Assembly: GCF_000208865.1 (NCBI RefSeq)
Contig: NC_018390.1
Span: 262,798 to 326,797, forward strand
Reading direction: 5' to 3'
DNA: 64,000 bases
Origin: Neospora caninum Liverpool
Lineage: Eukaryota; Apicomplexa; Conoidasida; Eucoccidiorida; Sarcocystidae
The notes under the pieces were generated by a model. The model made no database searches. It was not told the DNA's origin and worked only from the letters and a program-made list of their open reading frames with translations. Both the position numbers and the translations under genes were made by a program. This document shows, piece after piece, positions 49,507 through 60,925 of this stretch; positions within the stretch are counted from its first letter, which is position 1; each line of letters begins with the position of its first letter.

Positions 49507-50849
49507 GACGCGATGTGCTGCTGGAGAGAGAGCGCGAGATCTACGCACATCTATATGCTCATGTATACAGATGCGTACACATAAAGTGTATACTCGGTAG
49601 ACATTTTTTATACAAATATGTCAGCGTCTCGGTTAGATATACGTATTCAGATTTGGTAGCTTTTTGTGTTGGGTTATGTGTGGACAAGAACGCATGCGCA
49701 GGTAAAAACGTGTGCACACGTGTCTGTTCCGCTCGTGTTTGGTCGCGTGGCCTTCCCAAGGGAGACGCGTGTGGGCGTTTGGTTTTCCTCGTCGAGGCGA
49801 GAACTTTCGCGCGCAAGGCGCGAGGTCGGACGAAAAACTGTCGATTCCCAGTGGCATCGTTTTCCTTCTTTGGCGGCCCAGAACGTGGGCTCTCTGCGAA
49901 GTGGGCGTATATCTGGCGTTCGCTGCCAGTCGGCAGTGCGACAGGCGGATAGCAAAGGGGCGAGATGTGAGAAGGTGCGGACTTTGGTTCGCTTTCTCAC
50001 CAGCCTTCTTGACGAGACCGCTGGAAGCAGTCACTGGAAGCAGTCACTTGCGAACCACCCGTTGTGAGGGTGTTACTTTGACTCGCATGCCGAAAGATAC
50101 GGTGCACGTGCGGTATCGTTTGGTACCACTCGCGCGCATGATGAGTAGCCGTTTTCTCTCGCCGTTCATACGCGAGCCGCCAGAAATCCACACGCAACGC
50201 CTCTGGAGCCAGGCGGCGGGTGTCGAGTAGTAGCCTCGAGGCCCGAGAGAGGAATCGCACGCATCGCTTGGTCGACTGTGTCAGAAGAGGGGATACGAGA
50301 CAACAAAGTTCAGACAGGCAGTCACGAGAACCGAAGAGAAAGAGGTTGCGGGGCGCGAGCTATCCGAAGGAGGCAGTTCACCAGACGACGAGAAAGGTCG
50401 ACACGAGCAGTCGGCAAAGCGAGTGGGGCCGCATGCACGCGGCGCTGAAAATGCCGGAAACTCCGGCGGAGGCTTCGTAGCAGCAGGGAGAACGCCTGAG
50501 ACGTCGAACTTCGACGAAACGCAGGAGACACAATGCGTGGACGGACTCTGTCGTGGGAGGGCCGCCACATGCGCCGCTAGGAAGCATGCTGATCACCTTC
50601 TAGGTTGGCCTCTCGCGGCGTCTCCGGTTGGAGGGAGGAAGGTCGGGAAGGGAGGAACTCCGTTTGGAAGGTCTTTTCGCGAGGCGACGGCTCGGGGCGC
50701 CATGCGGCTCCAGTAAGAGCGGAAAAAACTCAGACCCGAAAGGTTTCCGCCTCTCCTAGGGATCCGTGAGAGCGTTCCGAGCCCGAAACCAGCGGGGTGG
50801 AAAGCAGTGGAAAATGTATCTCGAGAAAGGCGCCTGTTTCGATCGAACC
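49507..50849. other. Convergent interval APC11 / Vma12-like; nothing seen
   Basis: The 3' ends of two genes face each other across 1.34 kb. No long repeat, RNA gene or protein motif was found, apart from a 13-bp direct duplication (GGAAGCAGTCACT) near 50023-50050. Poly(A) sites could not be placed. Confidence 0.45.
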
Positions 50850-53800
50850 TCACGCAGGTTTGCGGTTTCCCGCGGCCATTGCCCGTCGGCGAGCTTTTCG
50901 CTGTAGAACTTCGTCGTGGACCAGAAGTAGACCGACCTCAACGAGGAGGCAGCCGAAGGAGCAAATGACTCCGACGATGACTTTCTGCGGCAGGAAGGCA
51001 CCGGCACACGAACGGAGGCAAGTCCTGGAACGGACTCCGGAGACACCGAAACTTGTCGAGCGCTGCGAACTCGCACCTTCCAGAGGCGCGCCCGGAAGAC
51101 GCAGCGCGGGCAGACCCCGCTGCCGACCCACCGCCACAGGATTCGGCGACAGGAAAAACTAAAGAGTCGCGCGAGAGTCTCTGCACAGACTCGTCCGCCA
51201 GCGCGAGAAGTCACAGCGAGCGAAAACGGGATCCACACCAGAGCCCGCTTTCCACAGCCACGCAGCAACACGCCGCCGGCCGTATGTACATTCCCCGTCC
51301 GAAGGGAAAACGGGAACGCAGAAGCGCGATTTATGGTTCTTCGAGTTCGGGGACTTTCCGCCACTCTCTTCAAAGCTCTTTCACGCCTTTTTTTAAGACT
51401 TGACCGCTGGCACCCAAGAACCGAGCGACGCCTTCTCGCCTCAAAACTGTGCGGCACGCGGAAAGACCAAAGCGTTTCCACACGGCGACGTACCGTTGTG
51501 AAATCGCGGACGCCCGAGTATTCCGCCATCCAGTAGCCAGCGAGGAACATGAGAAAGATGCCAATCAGTGCGTTGATTCCAAGCCTGCGTGGACGCGCAA
51601 ACAGGTCCAGAACACACCAAGACGCCGCAAGAGCCTCAGGGCTTCGCATGCTTCCCGGGACACAGACGCACGGCGCCACAGACGCACGGCGCTGTTGGAG
51701 GCCTTTGGTGGAGACGCGCGCGGTGTCGCAGGAAGCCCGCAATTCGAACCCAAAATTCCGCCCTGCGTCCTTCTCCCTGGAAAGCAGAAGAAAAGTCGAC
51801 TCTCGCCTCTCTCGCGGGCGACCGCAACGCGCTTACGCCATGCTCTGTGTGTAGTTGGCGAAGACGTCTTCCTCCTTCGAGCCAAAGAGCTTCCGGACCG
51901 TCGCCCGGTATTTCCTCTCTTCCGAGAGAAGGCGAAATCTCTCGCTCGCCGGGAGCGCGTCCACGTCGACCGGAGACGTAGGCGACACCTTGCCTGAGAG
52001 CGAAAAGGACAGAACGTTCGGATACACCGCGGCAGAGACGGACGTGGTGAAGCAAAGAAGATGACAGACATCCCCGCGGGTGTTGTGTGCTGCATCATCG
52101 AACCGCACACACGGGGACGCACGCATCGACACGAAGATCCGTAGTTTTGCTCACGATCGTGTGACTGTTTATTTACACGTCCGTACGCGCAGGCAGACCT
52201 GTTTGAGGCATAGAGAGAGAAAAGAGCAGGGGATACATGCGACTCTCGTGTAGGATGTTTGGAGCGCATCCGTGACGGGGTCTACGAGATACGAGCGTAC
52301 AAGTGGAACGGCAAGAGATTGCGCCAAACGTAGCAGCCGAAACAGAGATGGGAAAGAATCGTCTTTTCATAGGTTAACATGGATAGAAATATAGATCGGG
52401 GTACAGGGGCCGTGCAGATCAAAATCGACCGGGGAGGACCTCACCGACGATGTAGGATTTCTCAACTAAGGCGCCGACGCGCACTTGCGCCGCCTCTTTC
52501 GGGCGCGTTTTGTTGTACGTTGCAACCTGTACAAAGCGAAGCACGTGGCAGGCACGCTTACTCTCTTTTGTGACGAAAAACGCAGAGTCGGAGAAGTGAA
52601 AAGAAATCGATGGAAGTCTCTATGCGTAGAGCGACATATGCGTAGAGCGACATATGCGTAGAGCGACATATGCGTAGAGCGACATATGCGTAGAGACCCG
52701 CACAAGTCGACATGGATTTCCGAACGGCGACAGAGTTGCACGTCCATGTAGAACTACGCACCTGTGCATGCATGCACAGGTGCGTAGTTCTACATGCAGA
52801 AAAAACCTGGGAAAGGCCATGTTCTGTATGAACGTTGAGGATCGGATGTGTGTGAAGAAGCATCGACGTGTGAGCTCCCTACGGGCGCACGTGCACATGC
52901 AGATTGCGGCCTCAAACTCTGCCTCCACCTGCAAAATGCGCGCCATGACTGCTTGCACGGTATGGAGCGCCGCCGACAGTTTCAGCTGTGGACGCCAGAC
53001 CGCAGAAGAGAGGTCTTCCTATACACCTCCGGAGATCAAACTCGCAAATGCACGCACACACGGATGCGAAGAAGACACAGATAGATCGATGCAGACAGAA
53101 AGTGGCGTAGGTGGAGATACATAGGGATAGATCTGGTTGAAGCCGTATGGATACATATCCGCATGTATGTTTATACACATGTATACGGGGGACATGTGAG
53201 TGTGTCAGAAGCACGGCTCCAGCGTTATTTCCGAGTTCCGTTTCCAGAGACTCGCGTTCGGTCTGTGCAACCGTCTTTGAAGTGGAAGGCAGGAGAAAGA
53301 GTGAGGAAGATGAGTCTTCTGCTTCACACGTTTCTTACCAGCTCCATAAGGCGGTCGAGATCGATAGCTGTTCGCGTCTTGAACTGTCTCGCCGTTTCCG
53401 CTCCCGCTTTCTCCAAAAATGCCCGAATTTCCGGTGTAATCTCGATAAACAGTCGATGCGCACAAGAAGCAGGGGAGTCAGCAGCGGAGGAAGACGACGA
53501 AGAGGAAGAAGACGATGAAGAGGCGGAAGACGAAGAAGAGGGGGGGAATTCGAGAGAGGATGCGTCTGTTTTCTCTCCCGAGCGTTCCACTTCACGTGAC
53601 TCGGTAGGTTTGCTGCTCCGCAGTCGAGTGTCTGTGGCTTTCGACAGAAGCTGTTCCGCAGATTCGTCGTCTGCATCAAGTGACAGTTCCTCAGAAATGA
53701 AGGCGGTGGCGGCGCCTTGGCTCTTACGCGAGAGCGAGGCCGGTTGGAAAGACGACCAGGCGACTGGTTCAGCTTCTGCGTCTTTCCCCTCTTCCTTTCT

Positions 53801-53938
53801 CTCTGTTTGCTCCTTTGGAACGTGGCCCGTACATGCAACAGAAGAGGATTTTCCAATACGTCTGCGGAGGCCGCTCGCTTCCGCACTGGGAAAACCGGCG
53901 TCCTCCGACAGAGGTGCGGCTTCAGCTTTTTTCGTCAT
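50850..53938 (-). CDS. Vma12/TMEM199-like V-ATPase assembly factor
   Basis: Five minus-strand exons, 53938-53339, 52985-52929, 51988-51837, 51584-51494 and 50984-50850, sum to 345 codons (344 residues). The conserved part is C-terminal: 'SERFRLLSEERKYRATVRKL' followed by two membrane spans, 'GINALIGIFLMFLAGYWMAE' and 'KVIVGVICSFGCLLVEVGLL', and a short basic cytosolic end. This layout (charged 'EExxY' segment, two spans, Glu in the second) is that of Vma12/TMEM199, an ER protein that helps build the Vo sector of the vacuolar H+-ATPase. The first exon is mostly Ser-rich spacer but ends in 'FIEITPEIRAFLEKAGAETA', a plausible N-terminal domain. The 57-bp second exon and the AAG acceptor at 51989 are the weak points: an earlier CAG acceptor (exon start 51993) would need a different upstream exon phase. 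Family call rests on topology and a few residues. Confidence 0.6.
52621..52695. repeat. 16-bp tandem repeat, 4.7 copies
   Basis: Units of TATGCGTAGAGCGACA, identical in all full copies. The repeat lies in the intron 52928-51989 of the Vma12-like gene model, 50 bases from a long palindrome. Confidence 0.95.
52745..52796. repeat. 52-bp perfect palindrome
   Basis: Two 26-base arms with no spacer; the left arm starts CATGTAGAACTACGCACCTG and the centre is TGCATGCATGCA. Every base pairs when read against its reverse complement. It sits in an intron of the Vma12-like gene model. Confidence 0.97.
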
Positions 53939-54036
53939 TTTTTCGCCAGGGTATAGTCTGCTCCCAAAATACGAAGCTGGGGCAGTGGACTTGTTGCACC
54001 AGAAAAATCTGGAGAAGGCTCACAGATATATTCCAG

Positions 54037-54068
<32 letters not shown>

Positions 54069-55603
54069 TTGTGTCTCGGGTTAAACGCATGTACGAACCA
54101 AATGTGAGGGCACAGTGCAAAGTTACCAGGAACTCCTGTTTCTTTGCGGAGAAAGAAGACGGACGAGGGGCTGCAGACCACGGACGAAACCAGGCGGAAG
54201 AACATGCGACACTTCTTCTCGTTGGGTCTATATAGCGTATAGCCGTGTCCTGTGACAGGCTTCAACGACGAGGCGGAACCAGAATTTTTGAACGATTTGT
54301 GGAACGGTCAAAAATCGGCGTTGCTACGTGGCACTGGGTAGGGAGAAAGCTAGGTCGCTGGGGAAAAACCAAAGGTAACGGTCTGGTTCGCTGAGAAAGC
54401 GAGAGAGCTCCTGGGATCTGGGAAACCACGAGACAAACTTTCCCTTTTTAAATGCTTTCAAACTCCAAATTTGTGCATGAGGGCTCCCGGAAAGACGAAT
54501 TTTGCAGTGAAAACGCGTTCCGGCAAAGCCCGCGTTTGTTGTCACAAGTACCGGTGCACACGTTTGAAACTTGAAGGTGGAAACAAGCGCCTCTGTACAG
54601 GAATGAATGACTGTGAAAAGTATGTGTGCCCTCGTCCAAGACGGTGAAGAGTGTTTAAAACATCGTACGTGTGTCAAATTTTCGTTTTTTCGAGACCGTA
54701 AACTGCTCTTCAGCCCCCAGGAAAGCATGCAACACCAGTTGAGAGAGGGTTAGAGGCTTTTCGAGACAATCGAGGCTGGTTTTTTACTTTTTTTCGGGGC
54801 AATTCCTCAGCGCGCGGACGAGTTCGTCCGCTGTCTGTACCCCCAAGCTACACAGGGGTGCACTCACTGGACGGGTGATCGCGGACTAGCAAGACGGCAG
54901 AGGGAAGACGAGCTCGGAAGCGCAGCCTGGATTCCTGCGGCGCAGAAGACACTGTCTACTTTGGAACACAGGAAGACGCAAACAGACTGGCCTTCAGATT
55001 CAAGGTGGGGGCACGAAGTTTGGAAAGGAGGCCAGAAAACTTCTGTATATAGTGAGCGGAGAAATTCACGCTGAATTTGACAGCTCCGCATTCGTCGAGT
55101 TGGCTGCGCCTGATTGCTGGCTAGCAGCCCCTCTCGCCGCGAGCGTCGTTGTGCGTGAGGGCGAGAGAAAAGCACGGACCCCATCCCTCTCACGCGTCAC
55201 CTGACGAGTCAGCTCTAGGAAGTTGTTCACTCTAAGAACAGAGGTGTCTTCTGCTGAAGGCTTGAATTTTTTCGAAGAACGATTGATCGGGGATTCTTTG
55301 AACTCGAAGAACAACGTGTCTCTTCGTGCAACTTTACGACACGTTGGCCGGCTGTTTGGTGAAAAAGTCGAGCTTGCGGCTGGGCGGCTCGACAACGCCA
55401 GAAACTGACGCAAAAAGAGGAAAGGGCAGTTCTTGTCCGGCGGGTTTCTGAGGCGACTTCTTCTGAGGGTTTCCTCTTTTTAGTCGAAGTCTGACCGTGG
55501 GGTTAACCCCTTGTATTTCTTTGAATGGCCGGAGACGCCAGCCTTCATCGATCTTTGACCGATCGTGCCAGGCCTCGTACTTGACTTCCCAACGCCTGTC
55601 AGG
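53939..55603. promoter_or_regulatory. Divergent promoter, Vma12-like / RIIa-SAM gene
   Basis: Start codons at 53938 (-) and 55604 (+) face apart across 1.66 kb. A (TA)n run of about 27 bases lies at 54041-54067. The remainder is of even base composition with no gene seen. Promoter role is inferred. Confidence 0.4.
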
Positions 55604-56977
55604 ATGTCTGAGAGAACGGGAACAGACGGGGCGAAGCCGAAGGGGACGACTGGGAAACCAGGCGGGGGGCCGAGCAAACTCAATGCTCAAGTTCAGCAGC
55701 TCTTTGCTCGAATGCAGCAAGTGAGGATCGACGAGGGTGGTTTGATCAGTCTGACACTCCGAGACTCTTCCAGGGACTCCTCCATGCTTCCCCCTGCAGG
55801 AGTTGCTGCTTTGCTGCAGTCCTCAGGGTTCTTATCCGGCAGGTTCTCTTCCTTTAACTCTTTTCAACCGCAGCGCAGCACGTACAAGAAAGAGCGGTGA
55901 CAAAGTTGGCAGTACACCAACTGGAGCACCTGTGCGGACACGTGTGTGTGGATGTATGTTGCAAACAGGAAATTGAAGACGAGAAACCGGCTAATGTCAT
56001 TTTCTTCATCGTTGACTTCCTCTGCAAGCACTATCCTGAGCATCTTCAAGGTTTCGCAACGATCTGGAATGCAGGTAGGACGCGTTCTCCCTGCAACAGT
56101 GTGTTTCGACCGCGAATCTCGCGAGGGTAGAAGTCACGGTGGTCTTGCGTAACGTCTTCTGACAGTGGTGGAACACATGCAGTGTTCTTCGATATGGAAT
56201 ACCATCGTCGTAATATTTTATGTTGACCGTCGTCTCCTGTCACCTCGATGTGAGTGCAGACCCCGACCTGGAGAAAGAAAGACTGGGCGTCGTAGAATTC
56301 TTCCGTGCACAGAAGCTGCCCACGGAAATTGCGGCCCACTTTACAAACGCTGGTTTTGACACAGTAAGCAGCAGTCGTTCCTTCAAATATTTCGCGTGCG
56401 TGGTAGCCCTTTGATCTACATTGTATCTTTCCATCGTGTGATCTTGTACTGCTGGCGTGCTGACTCCTGTTCTCAGCTGGAGACTCTGTGCACGCTGACA
56501 TCCGAGTCTTTGGACGACATTGAGAAGTTCAATCAAGTACGCTGGCTCCCAGGACACAAAGTCAGACTGCAAGTAAGGAGAGCGCTGATATTCTTGGTTC
56601 TTCATGTGGTGCACTGGCTAGCGGTCGGAATAGTAAGCGAGCGCTCGACGAAAAGCGTTGGTGTGCTTCATCGCGTTCGTTTTGGCTTCTCCATCTGTCT
56701 CCTTCAGCAAACATTCGCAGACATCGCTGGCCGTGTTCGAACTTTCACCGAGGATAAGGAAAATCTCGCCCGGGCGATGAGAGCATCAATGTACTGTCAT
56801 CATTCTCAACTGATGAGCAAGCCTAATCTTCTTCCATCTCATCCTGTAACAGTAATTCAAGGCGCATCGCCCTCTGCGAGTCCCCCTTGCTACTTCCCCC
56901 CCCCAACTTCTACCCCCGTCGCTCTCCCGACAGCAACCGCACACCGTTCAATTCCCTACAGTCCAGTGTACCAATAA
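55604..56977 (+). CDS. Small protein with DPY-30/RIIa-like and SAM-like segments
   Basis: Five exons, 55604-55720, 55879-56074, 56260-56363, 56477-56572 and 56708-56977, sum to 261 codons (260 residues), with all phases matching. After a Gly/Lys-rich start the second exon gives a helical hairpin, 'VTKLAVHQLEHLCGHVCVDV' and 'KPANVIFFIVDFLCKHYPEH', of the DPY-30/RIIa dimerisation type ('kPxNvixFixdfL'). Exons 3 and 4 give a compact helical domain with 'VVEFFRAQKLPTEIAAHFTN', 'LETLCTLTSESLDDIEKF' and 'LPGHKVRLQ', which reads like a SAM domain. The C-terminal 60 residues are Pro/Ser/Thr-rich and end 'RSIPYSPVYQ'. RIIa/DPY-30 folds dock to AKAP-type helices in cAMP and flagellar complexes; a similar scaffold role here is a guess. 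No exact orthologue recognised. Confidence 0.7.
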
Positions 56978-58117
56978 AAACTTCCTGGCCCGCTGAAATT
57001 TCGGCAGTGTCAAATGTATCCTGTCTTCCGGGCATTTTGTTTTGTTTCTGTCAATCTACTTCCTATGAAATGTAAAGATGGGGGATAGTTGCATGTTCGC
57101 TCTGACGCCCTTGCTAGCAACCATGTTGACTTTCTGACTTCATAGCTGGCAGCTAAAGATGCCACATCGATCGTCGTTATCTACCTAGATCGTGACGGCC
57201 CGTTCAGAGAAGCAACTTCCTTTGAATGGTTCCGGATGATCTGTTTTCAGATTGCAGTTCGAAATACGTTCAGTAACGGCGTTCATTTTGTCGTGGCGTT
57301 TCTCCTTCTTGATGTATTGCGAAGTCTCGTTCGTTGTGTACTGCATCGGTTTTTGGAGGGGTGGAGTTTGTCGGTTCCTCGCTGTCCTCTAACCTTCATC
57401 AGTCATGGCAGGCCACTTCTTGCCTTAATTGGGGGACCCGATGTGGATTCTTTCTTATGCCGGTGCTCGGCAGACTCGAGTTGTCTGGCTGTTTTGAAAC
57501 GAACTGCCCAAATTTGCGAGGAATTTTCAATGAACATCACTTTCCCGCGAAAATGCATTGTAACGGAAGCAGCACTAACAAGTAGAAAGGGATAGTCAAC
57601 GAATCAGGCGGTCCACTTTTCCAGCCAACCCACATATAATGTTAGAATGGGGACGACTACCCCGCCTTATCGGGGAGGGAGCCGGTGGCGTCTCGATTGG
57701 AATATGATGCCGCAGGTCAAAACGCTTGGTGAGTACACGGCAGTAATCACAGCTCGAAAAATGCTGGCAACAGTCAGAGGCTGAGTGCACGTGCCCGAAA
57801 AGGTACCTTTCGCGAGCTAATAGGCCCGTGTGGCTTCCTTCTTGCGCAGGAGCTCAATACAAGAGTCTTGCTGTTGTCATTCTCGTGCACTGACAGGAAT
57901 TCCACTGAGTTCATGTGCCAAAGGGTACGCAGGTTCAAATCGGCTCATGAGCGATCTCTGGTGCCTGTTGTGCACTGTACATACGCCTTGAGGCCGCGGT
58001 CCTCTTTGGCTCTGCCTGGCCAGTGTTACTGTTTTTGACAGAATTTTCTGCCCGTGTGAGCTGCTTTCGGCTAATTCTGGCTTGTCTGCATGAATCGTCC
58101 CTGTCACAGTGTTGAAT
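56978..58117. other. Tandem intergenic spacer, nothing recognised
   Basis: Spacer between two plus-strand genes. A frame on the plus strand from 57236 to 57595 is open for 119 codons but has no motif, no clear splice partner and is likely 3' untranslated DNA. No repeats are seen. Confidence 0.4.
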
Positions 58118-60925
58118 ATGATGAAACTCTTCGGCATTGGCATTGTCACAGCAGGCGGATCGAGTCTGGTCCGGGCTGATCTTCCTATCCACGGGTTGAT
58201 GGTAAGTTAATCAGGCACGCTAGCAGATGTATGTAAAAGCTTGTGTATGTCGGTAATGTCGTAGCATGATGTTCTGGGAGCGTGGACCTTCACAATCGGA
58301 ACAGATGCAAGTGACCATCCAACGTCGTGTGGCAGCGGCGCGCCCAACTTTAACCTCGAGAATCTAAGGCCAGGTCTGTCCCATGAATGTGTAGTGCTCT
58401 GCCATATTCAGAATAGATGTACTGCGTTATTCCAGAGTTGAGCAATTACGCTTCGTGGCTCGCGTCCCAGAGCCACGTGGAGAAAGAAATTGAGTTGACT
58501 TTGACGGACAAACAGATCCGAAAGAACAGCGACGTGACACCGAGGAATAATTGGACGTATTTAGCTGTTACTCTTCCATCCACACCCGACGTGCCCGTGG
58601 GAACATGGACAATGGTCTATGATGAAGGCTTCGAGGTGCGGTCCCAAGCATAATCTGCGCAGTATAAGCAAAACAGAAACGCGGTGTCAGGTTCGTCTGT
58701 CAAACCGCCGTTTTTTCGGCTTCTTGAAGTACTCGCTAAGAAACGGTCAAGACTGTCCTAGAAGGCTAAATGGTAGGAACGGCGATTTATTTCGTAGATT
58801 ACACTTCAAGTTACGAAAAAAACTTACGTAGGAGACAGTGAGGACTCTTTCGGGGAAACGAAGTGCTACGTAACGGACCCAAGAAAGATACATATGGGAT
58901 GGACTGTTCAGGCAAGTGTGAGGCTGAACAACCATGTGCTGATAAATGTGAGAAGGGGTCCCACTTGCTTCAGGAGTCGAAAGACCGGCAACAATTAAAG
59001 CACACTTGGGGTTGCTTTTATGGCGAGAAAAAGGGGAAGGGAGAGAACACTCCTGCTGTTGTCCTTGAAAACTCAGCCTATCGGCTGCCCACCATCCCTT
59101 CTCTAGCGTCACTCGCCGACAGCATAGCACCGTGAGTTTTAAATTTTCTCAGAAAGGTATTGCCACAACCATGGTGGCATACAGGCCGACGTCCTGGACT
59201 CCTACAGTTCATCGCCAGTTTGCCGAAGCCACCCCGCGGGATCTTTCCCTGTACAAGGGACAACTGGGTTTTCGGAAGTATCACCCGCCTGTAGAATATG
59301 CTCTGCCAACTTTCCTACAGACGGATAGCACTGGAAGTAAGTTTTTTTGCTGAGGAGCTATCCCAGTAACGAGTTCAGTTGTGAATCAAATGGATTCGTC
59401 CTCTCAAGGCAAACAGCCACCAACCAGTTGCAACGCAGCTGAGACCGGAGTCCTGGAAAGGAGAAGTAACCTACCGAAACAATGGTCAGTGAACAGTTTC
59501 CCTCCACCAACGCACTGAGCCCCGACCACTTCTTTCAGGACATGGGGGGACCCATTTCTGTCCAAATCATGGGATCCGGCAACAGATTCTGTTGTCGACC
59601 AGGGTACGGCAAATGGTTATCCCCTGTTTGCGCAGTTTGACCGAAATGCTGTCCGAAACAGGGAGGTGCGGGAGCTGCTACGCTGTCTCGTCTGCGTATG
59701 TCTTACAGAAGCGGTTCGAAATCCTTTTCAACAAGCTGTTTCCCGGAGAGAGCATGGCTGTCTTCGAGTCACCTCTGTCTGCCCAGTCCATTTTAAGCTG
59801 CTCTGTAAGCCATGCAGAAACACAGAAAGAATGCACGCTGAGAGACGAAGATATTTGCAGCCGTACAATCAAGGCTGTGACGGTGGATACCCGTTTCTTG
59901 TGGGGAAACACGCCAAGGAATTTGGCTTCGGAACGGAACGATGCCAGGTTGGTACTGTCATGGACTTCCGTCACCTACTTTTTACAAAATTATTGCGATC
60001 GCAGAGATACTCTGCGAGCCACGATCCACACGTCGCTCCTTGTCGAATGAAGTGGGAAAGCGATACAAGCCAGAAGCTTCCATACATGTTGTGATGTTGC
60101 GCCTTCCAGCATTGGTTCAGTGAACAGAACACCAAAGCATTCTGCCCCGGGATGTGGACCTGATGACCGTTGGTGCGTTCCACTGCCACGTGAACTAGTT
60201 ACCTGTGCTCTAAGCACGGGTGCCTTAGGTATGCGAAGGATTACAACTACGTTGGCGGTTTCTACGAAGGGTGTAATGAGGAGAAGATTATGAATGAGGT
60301 TTACCATCACGGGTAAGGCCCAGTCAGTCTTAGCATGAAGTTCCGGTAAACAGTACAATGCTTTTGAGTTCAGACCGGTCGTGGTGGCGATTGATGCGCC
60401 CGACACACTCTTCATGTATCAAAGTGGACTTTTTGATTCTCGACCGCCTGATCACGGCAAAATCTGCGATATTCGCAACCAAGGATTCAACGGTAAGTGT
60501 TGAGAGACGACTTCCTCACTCTCGTCATTCTGAGTCCGCCCGTTTCAGGCTGGGAGTACACAAACCACGCAGTTGCGATTGTTGGCTGGGGAGAAGACGA
60601 GTAAGAAGCCTGCCTACCATTTGCACAACAGGGCAAGGCTGCATGGCCACATTCTGTAGACCAGAGAATGCTACCAGAAAACCAAAGAAGTTCTGGGTTG
60701 TGAGAAAGTAAGCCTGAAAACTGAGACAATTAGCACGTTCAAAGCTCAGCCAACTATCGTTGCAGCACTTGGGGTAGTAGCTGGGGAACTCACGGCTATG
60801 TAAAGATCCCGAGAGGCGAGAATATGGCTGCCATCGAATCCCAGGCAGTTTTCTTCGATCCAGATCTCACAAGAGGGAGAGCCGCCCAGCTCATCAAACA
60901 ATACAGGAAACAGCGTGAAGCGTAA
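58118..60925 (+). CDS. Cathepsin C (dipeptidyl peptidase I)
   Basis: Sixteen exons: 58118-58201, 58265-58373, 58436-58635, 58691-58772, 58843-59131, 59185-59336, 59409-59484, 59539-59603, 59662-59804, 59861-59947, 60005-60087, 60229-60312, 60374-60492, 60549-60600, 60660-60707 and 60766-60925; total 611 codons (610 residues), every phase compatible. A signal peptide ('MMKLFGIGIVTAGGSSLVRA') leads into the exclusion domain ('DLPIHG', 'DVLGAWTFTIG', 'CGSGAPNFNLENLRP', 'VPVGTWTMVYDEGFE', 'WGCFYGEKK'). The papain-fold domain shows oxyanion Gln352 and catalytic Cys358 in 'VVDQGRCGSCYA', 'NQGCDGGYPFL', 'YNYVGGFYEGCNE', His531 in 'TNHAVAIVGWG' and Asn558 in 'NTWGSSWG'. Cathepsin C removes N-terminal dipeptides; Toxoplasma CPC paralogues are dense-granule or vacuolar enzymes. 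Which paralogue this is cannot be decided here. Least certain borders: exon 5 start and the weak donor at 60088. Confidence 0.92.
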
